Source: Oerskovia paurometabola (GTDB lineage: Bacteria > Actinomycetota > Actinomycetes > Actinomycetales > Cellulomonadaceae). From it: 64,000 nucleotides of DNA. Positions 61,054-64,000 of the stretch are shown in pieces (position 1 is the first letter of the stretch; every line of letters starts with the position of its first letter). The notes beneath the pieces are model-generated. The model was given only the letters and a program-made list of their open reading frames with translations. It did no database searches and was not told where the DNA came from. The stretch covers positions 2,914,001 to 2,978,000 of the forward strand of contig NZ_JAFBBV010000001.1 in assembly GCF_016907365.1 (NCBI RefSeq), in the 5' to 3' direction. The position numbers and the translations under genes are program-made.

Positions 61054-62871
61054 GTGCCCGAGAACTCCACGAACCCCGCGACCAGCCCGACCCGACGCCT
61101 GTCGAAGGTTCTCATCGCCAACCGCGGCGAGATCGCGGTGCGCATCGCGCGCGCCTGCGCCGACGCCTCGATCGCGTCGGTCGCCGTCTACGCGGACTCC
61201 GACCGCGAAGCCCTGCACGTCCGCCTCGCCGACGAGGCCTTCGCGCTCGACGGTGCGCGCGCCGCGGACACCTACCTCGACATCGCCAAGCTGCTCGACG
61301 TCGCCCGCCGCTCGGGCGCCGACGCCGTGCACCCCGGCTACGGGTTCCTCGCGGAGAACGCCGGGTTCGCCCAGGCCGTGATCGACGCGGGCCTCGTGTG
61401 GATCGGCCCGCCGCCCGCGGCCATCGACGCGCTGGGCGACAAGGTCAGCGCCCGGCACATCGCGCACCGTGCGGGCGCGCCCCTGGTCCCCGGGACGCCC
61501 GACCCCGTGGCCGACGCGACCGAGGTCCACGCGTTCGCCGCGGAGCACGGGCTGCCCATCGCGATCAAGGCGGCGTTCGGCGGCGGCGGGCGCGGCCTCA
61601 AGGTCGCGCGCACGGTCGACGAGATCGACGAGATGTTCGACTCGGCGGTCCGCGAGGCCACGGCCGCGTTCGGCCGCGGCGAGTGCTTCGTCGAGCGCTA
61701 CCTCGACACCCCGCGCCACGTCGAGACCCAGTGCCTCGCCGACGAGCACGGCACGGTCGTCGTCGTCTCGACGCGCGACTGCTCGCTCCAGCGCCGCCAC
61801 CAGAAGCTCGTCGAGGAGGCACCTGCGCCCTTCCTGACGGACGAGCAGCGCGCCGAGCTCTACAAGGCCTCCGAGGCCATCCTGCGCGAGGCCGGCTACG
61901 TGGGTGCCGGGACCTGCGAGTTTCTCGTCGGCGCCGACGGCACCATCTCCTTCCTCGAGGTCAACACGCGCCTGCAGGTCGAGCACCCCGTCACGGAAGA
62001 GGTCTCGGGCATCGACCTCGTGCGCGAGCAGCTGCGCATCGCGGCGGGCGAGCCGCTCGGCTACTCCTCGGTGGCCACTCGCGGCCACTCGCTCGAGTTC
62101 CGCATCAACGGCGAGGACCCGGCCGCGAACTTCCTCCCCGCCCCCGGCCGCATCTCGCGCCTGCACTTCCCCAGCGGGCCGGGTGTCCGCGTCGACAGCG
62201 GCGTCACGCAGGGCGACGTCATCTCGGGGGCGTTCGACTCCATGATCGCCAAGATCATCGTCACGGGTGCCACGCGCCGCGAGGCCGTCGAGCGTGCCCG
62301 CCGCGCACTGCGCGAGACGGTCGTCGAGGGCATCCCCACGGTCCTGCCGTTCCACCGGGCCGTGCTCGACGCCGAGGACTTCGTCCCGGCCGACGACTCG
62401 GCCTTCCGTGTGCACACCCGCTGGATCGAGACGGCCTTCGCCGACGAGCTCAAGCAGCTCACGCCTGCGACCCCCGCCCCGGCCCCCGACGAGGACGAGG
62501 CGCCCGCGACCGAGCGCGTCGTGGTCGAGGTCGGCGGCAAGCGCCTCGAGGTCGTCCTGCCCGCCGGGCTCGGGATGGCCGCGGGGCGCGCACGTACGGC
62601 CAACGCCGCCCGTCGTCCCGCGCGTCGCGCCGCCGCCAAGGCCACCGCGGGCAACGGCACGACCCTCGCCTCGCCCATGCAGGGCACGATCGTCAAGGTC
62701 GCGGTCGCCGACGGCGCCGTGGTCGCCGAGGGAGACCTCATCGTCGTCCTCGAGGCCATGAAGATGGAGCAGCCGCTCGTCGCGCACCGTGCGGGCCGGG
62801 TCACGGGCTTGTCGGCCGGCGTCGGCGCGAGCGTGAGCTCGGGCACCGCGATCTGCGAGATCGTCGACTGA
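61054..62871 (+). CDS. accA3: Acyl-CoA carboxylase alpha subunit (biotin carboxylase + biotin carrier)
   Basis: 605-residue biotin-dependent carboxylase subunit. The N-terminal biotin carboxylase has [34 protein letters not shown], the ATP-grasp loop [15 protein letters not shown] and [22 protein letters not shown]-terminal carrier domain has the biotinylated Lys in [12 protein letters not shown] (Lys570). An Ala/Arg-rich linker (about 485-540) joins them. GTG start at 61054; TACCGT lies 5 nt upstream. With accD, accE and birA it completes the carboxylase set. Confidence 0.95.
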   Translation: MPENSTNPATSPTRRLSKVLIANRGEIAVRIARACADASIASVAVYADSDREALHVRLADEAFALDGARAADTYLDIAKLLDVARRSGADAVHPGYGFLAENAGFAQAVIDAGLVWIGPPPAAIDALGDKVSARHIAHRAGAPLVPGTPDPVADATEVHAFAAEHGLPIAIKAAFGGGGRGLKVARTVDEIDEMFDSAVREATAAFGRGECFVERYLDTPRHVETQCLADEHGTVVVVSTRDCSLQRRHQKLVEEAPAPFLTDEQRAELYKASEAILREAGYVGAGTCEFLVGADGTISFLEVNTRLQVEHPVTEEVSGIDLVREQLRIAAGEPLGYSSVATRGHSLEFRINGEDPAANFLPAPGRISRLHFPSGPGVRVDSGVTQGDVISGAFDSMIAKIIVTGATRREAVERARRALRETVVEGIPTVLPFHRAVLDAEDFVPADDSAFRVHTRWIETAFADELKQLTPATPAPAPDEDEAPATERVVVEVGGKRLEVVLPAGLGMAAGRARTANAARRPARRAAAKATAGNGTTLASPMQGTIVKVAVADGAVVAEGDLIVVLEAMKMEQPLVAHRAGRVTGLSAGVGASVSSGTAICEIVD

Positions 62872-62903
62872 CGACGCGTCGGGCGACCTGACGCGTCGAC
62901 CCC

Positions 62904-62945
62904 GAGGCCGGTCGGGCGGCTCCTACGAGCCGCCCGACCGGCCTC
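62904..62945. terminator. Bidirectional terminator, 19-bp stem
   Basis: Perfect stem at 62904-62922 and 62927-62945 with loop CTAC, between the convergent carboxylase and MFS genes. Confidence 0.9.
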
Positions 62946-62967
62946 TGCTCGTCCTCCCCCGGTGCCG

Positions 62968-64000
62968 CTACGCGCCGGCGCTGCTGTGCGCGTCGGCCGC
63001 GCGCATCGCGCGGCGCCCCGAGGGGACGAGCACCGCGATCGCGATCACCAGGAACATGAGCGCGCCTGAGACGATCAGGAGCGACTCGACCGAGTACCGG
63101 TCCGCGAGCGGCCCGAAGATCAGCATCCCGACCGGCATCGCGAGCGCCATCACGATGCCGACGAACCCGAAGACACGCCCCTGCCGGTCGGGTTCGACCG
63201 TCTCCTGCAGGACCGTCATCGAGGTCGTGGCGAACGCGGGCACGGCGACGCCGAGCAGGAACATGAACGTGAAGAAGACCCACATGTTCGTCGAGAGCCC
63301 CAGCCCGACGGAGAGCACGCCGAACACGAACGTCGCGCCCACGATCATCGCGACGCGGTTCTTGAGCCCACCCCACGTCGCGAGCAGCACGCCGCCGACG
63401 ATCGCCCCGAACGAGAACGCGAGCTCGTTGGCCGTGAGCTTCCAGACCTCCTCGCCGAACGTGCGCACCACCATGAGCGGCGTGAGGTAGGACGGGGCCA
63501 CGATCAGCAGGAACACGACCGCGTACAGGCCCAGGACCCAGCGCACAAAGGTGTGGCCGCGCAGGTAGCGCAGGCCGCCCACGAGGTCGTCGAAGTACCC
63601 GACCTTCTCACCGGCCGCGACGTCGGCGCGCAGCACCTTGGTCACGGGGATCAGGGCCAGGAGGCCGATCCCGATCACGGCCGTGACGACGTCGACGAAG
63701 AAGATCGCGACGATCGAGGCGCTCGCGTAGACGCCCGCCGCTACCGCGGGGGCCAGCAGCGTCATGGCCGACTGGATCGACCCGTTGATCCCGTTGACCC
63801 GCATGAGCTTGCTCACCGGGACGAGCTGCGGCAGGAGCGAGGACACCGCGGGCATCTGGATCCCCGCGCCGACCGAACGGATCGCGAGCGCCGCGTAGAC
63901 GAGCCACAGGTCGTCGGTGCCCGAGAGCATGAGCAGCGCGAGCGCGAGGGTGGTCACGGCGATCGAGGCGTCGGCCGCGATGATCAGGACCTTGCGGTTG
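62968..64000 (-). CDS. MFS transporter, N-terminus cut by window edge
   Basis: Partial 343-residue stretch (frame open to the right edge, where NRKVLIIAADASIAVTTLALAL is read). It resembles the MFS_3/enterobactin-exporter or macrolide-efflux-like group. Visible are VGAGIQMPAVSSLLPQLVP (motif C-like region), RVNGINGSIQSAMTLLAPAV and a central soluble loop. The second half has ETVEPDRQGRVFGFVGIVM. Stop at 62968. The first one or two helices are missing. Substrate is unknown. Confidence 0.85.
   Translation of the reverse strand, partial: NRKVLIIAADASIAVTTLALALLMLSGTDDLWLVYAALAIRSVGAGIQMPAVSSLLPQLVPVSKLMRVNGINGSIQSAMTLLAPAVAAGVYASASIVAIFFVDVVTAVIGIGLLALIPVTKVLRADVAAGEKVGYFDDLVGGLRYLRGHTFVRWVLGLYAVVFLLIVAPSYLTPLMVVRTFGEEVWKLTANELAFSFGAIVGGVLLATWGGLKNRVAMIVGATFVFGVLSVGLGLSTNMWVFFTFMFLLGVAVPAFATTSMTVLQETVEPDRQGRVFGFVGIVMALAMPVGMLIFGPLADRYSVESLLIVSGALMFLVIAIAVLVPSGRRAMRAADAHSSAGA

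Overview
The window is a very GC-rich chromosome segment from an actinobacterium. GTG starts and 1-4 nt ATGA/GTGA/TGATG gene junctions are common. Gene content (Obg/L27/L21, murI-MBL-rph-rdgB, clpS-DUF2017, ftsEX-M23-smpB-ssrA, birA-accD-accE-maf-acyl-CoA carboxylase alpha, DUF3039, DUF3054, DUF4244) and a tmRNA tag of ADSKRTDFALAA fit Micrococcales, probably near Cellulomonadaceae/Promicromonosporaceae. That placement is inference. I see no insertion sequence, prophage, CRISPR array, tRNA or rRNA, and no gene-free stretch above 300 bp; the longest, about 270 bp, lies at 60783-61053.

Layout. 1-3595: proB (cut by the window edge), obgE, rpmA and rplU, on the minus strand. 3648-5340: dodecin, a TetR regulator and a divergent quinone-reductase-like flavoprotein, with a three-dyad operator between the last two. 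5425-11371: thioredoxin, a GPH/MFS symporter coupled to a PLP-dependent decarboxylase, a Nudix-related protein, a membrane protein and polyphosphate kinase 2. 11388-20056: an ABC-F ATPase, DUF3054, the murI-MBL-rph-rdgB operon, a small membrane protein, clpS-DUF2017 and nicotinate phosphoribosyltransferase. 20134-22331: DUF3039 and an SF2 helicase. 22444-29991: an aminosugar-type uptake locus (binding protein, two permeases, ROK kinase, NagB) with a ROK repressor and a PfkB kinase upstream.

30050-37539: a luciferase-like oxidoreductase, a DUF4349 lipoprotein, then ssrA, DoxX, smpB, an M23 hydrolase, ftsX and ftsE, which serve ribosome rescue and division-linked wall hydrolysis. 37721-40921: prfB and a WxL-like/DUF916 surface-protein pair. 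41092-45982: a compact Tad pilus operon. 46237-53674: an aminotransferase, an LCP cell-wall ligase, a drug-efflux MFS, a PadR-membrane protein pair, an SRAP DNA-repair protein and a class III adenylate cyclase. 53684-62871: biotin ligase and a complete acyl-CoA carboxylase set (beta, epsilon, alpha) with Maf, a DUF885 peptidase and two unrecognised proteins. 62968-64000: an MFS transporter cut by the right edge.

The window also has a recurrent regulatory pattern. At least 15 transcription units have a TAgnnT-like -10 box placed 6-7 nt before the start codon with no Shine-Dalgarno sequence, the layout of leaderless mRNAs. Convergent genes are separated by long, perfect hairpins. No single obviously new multi-gene defence or biosynthetic system stands out. 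The best candidates for new biology are the transporter-decarboxylase pair, the actinobacterial WxL pair, the unknown proteins inside the carboxylase operon and several unassigned operators.
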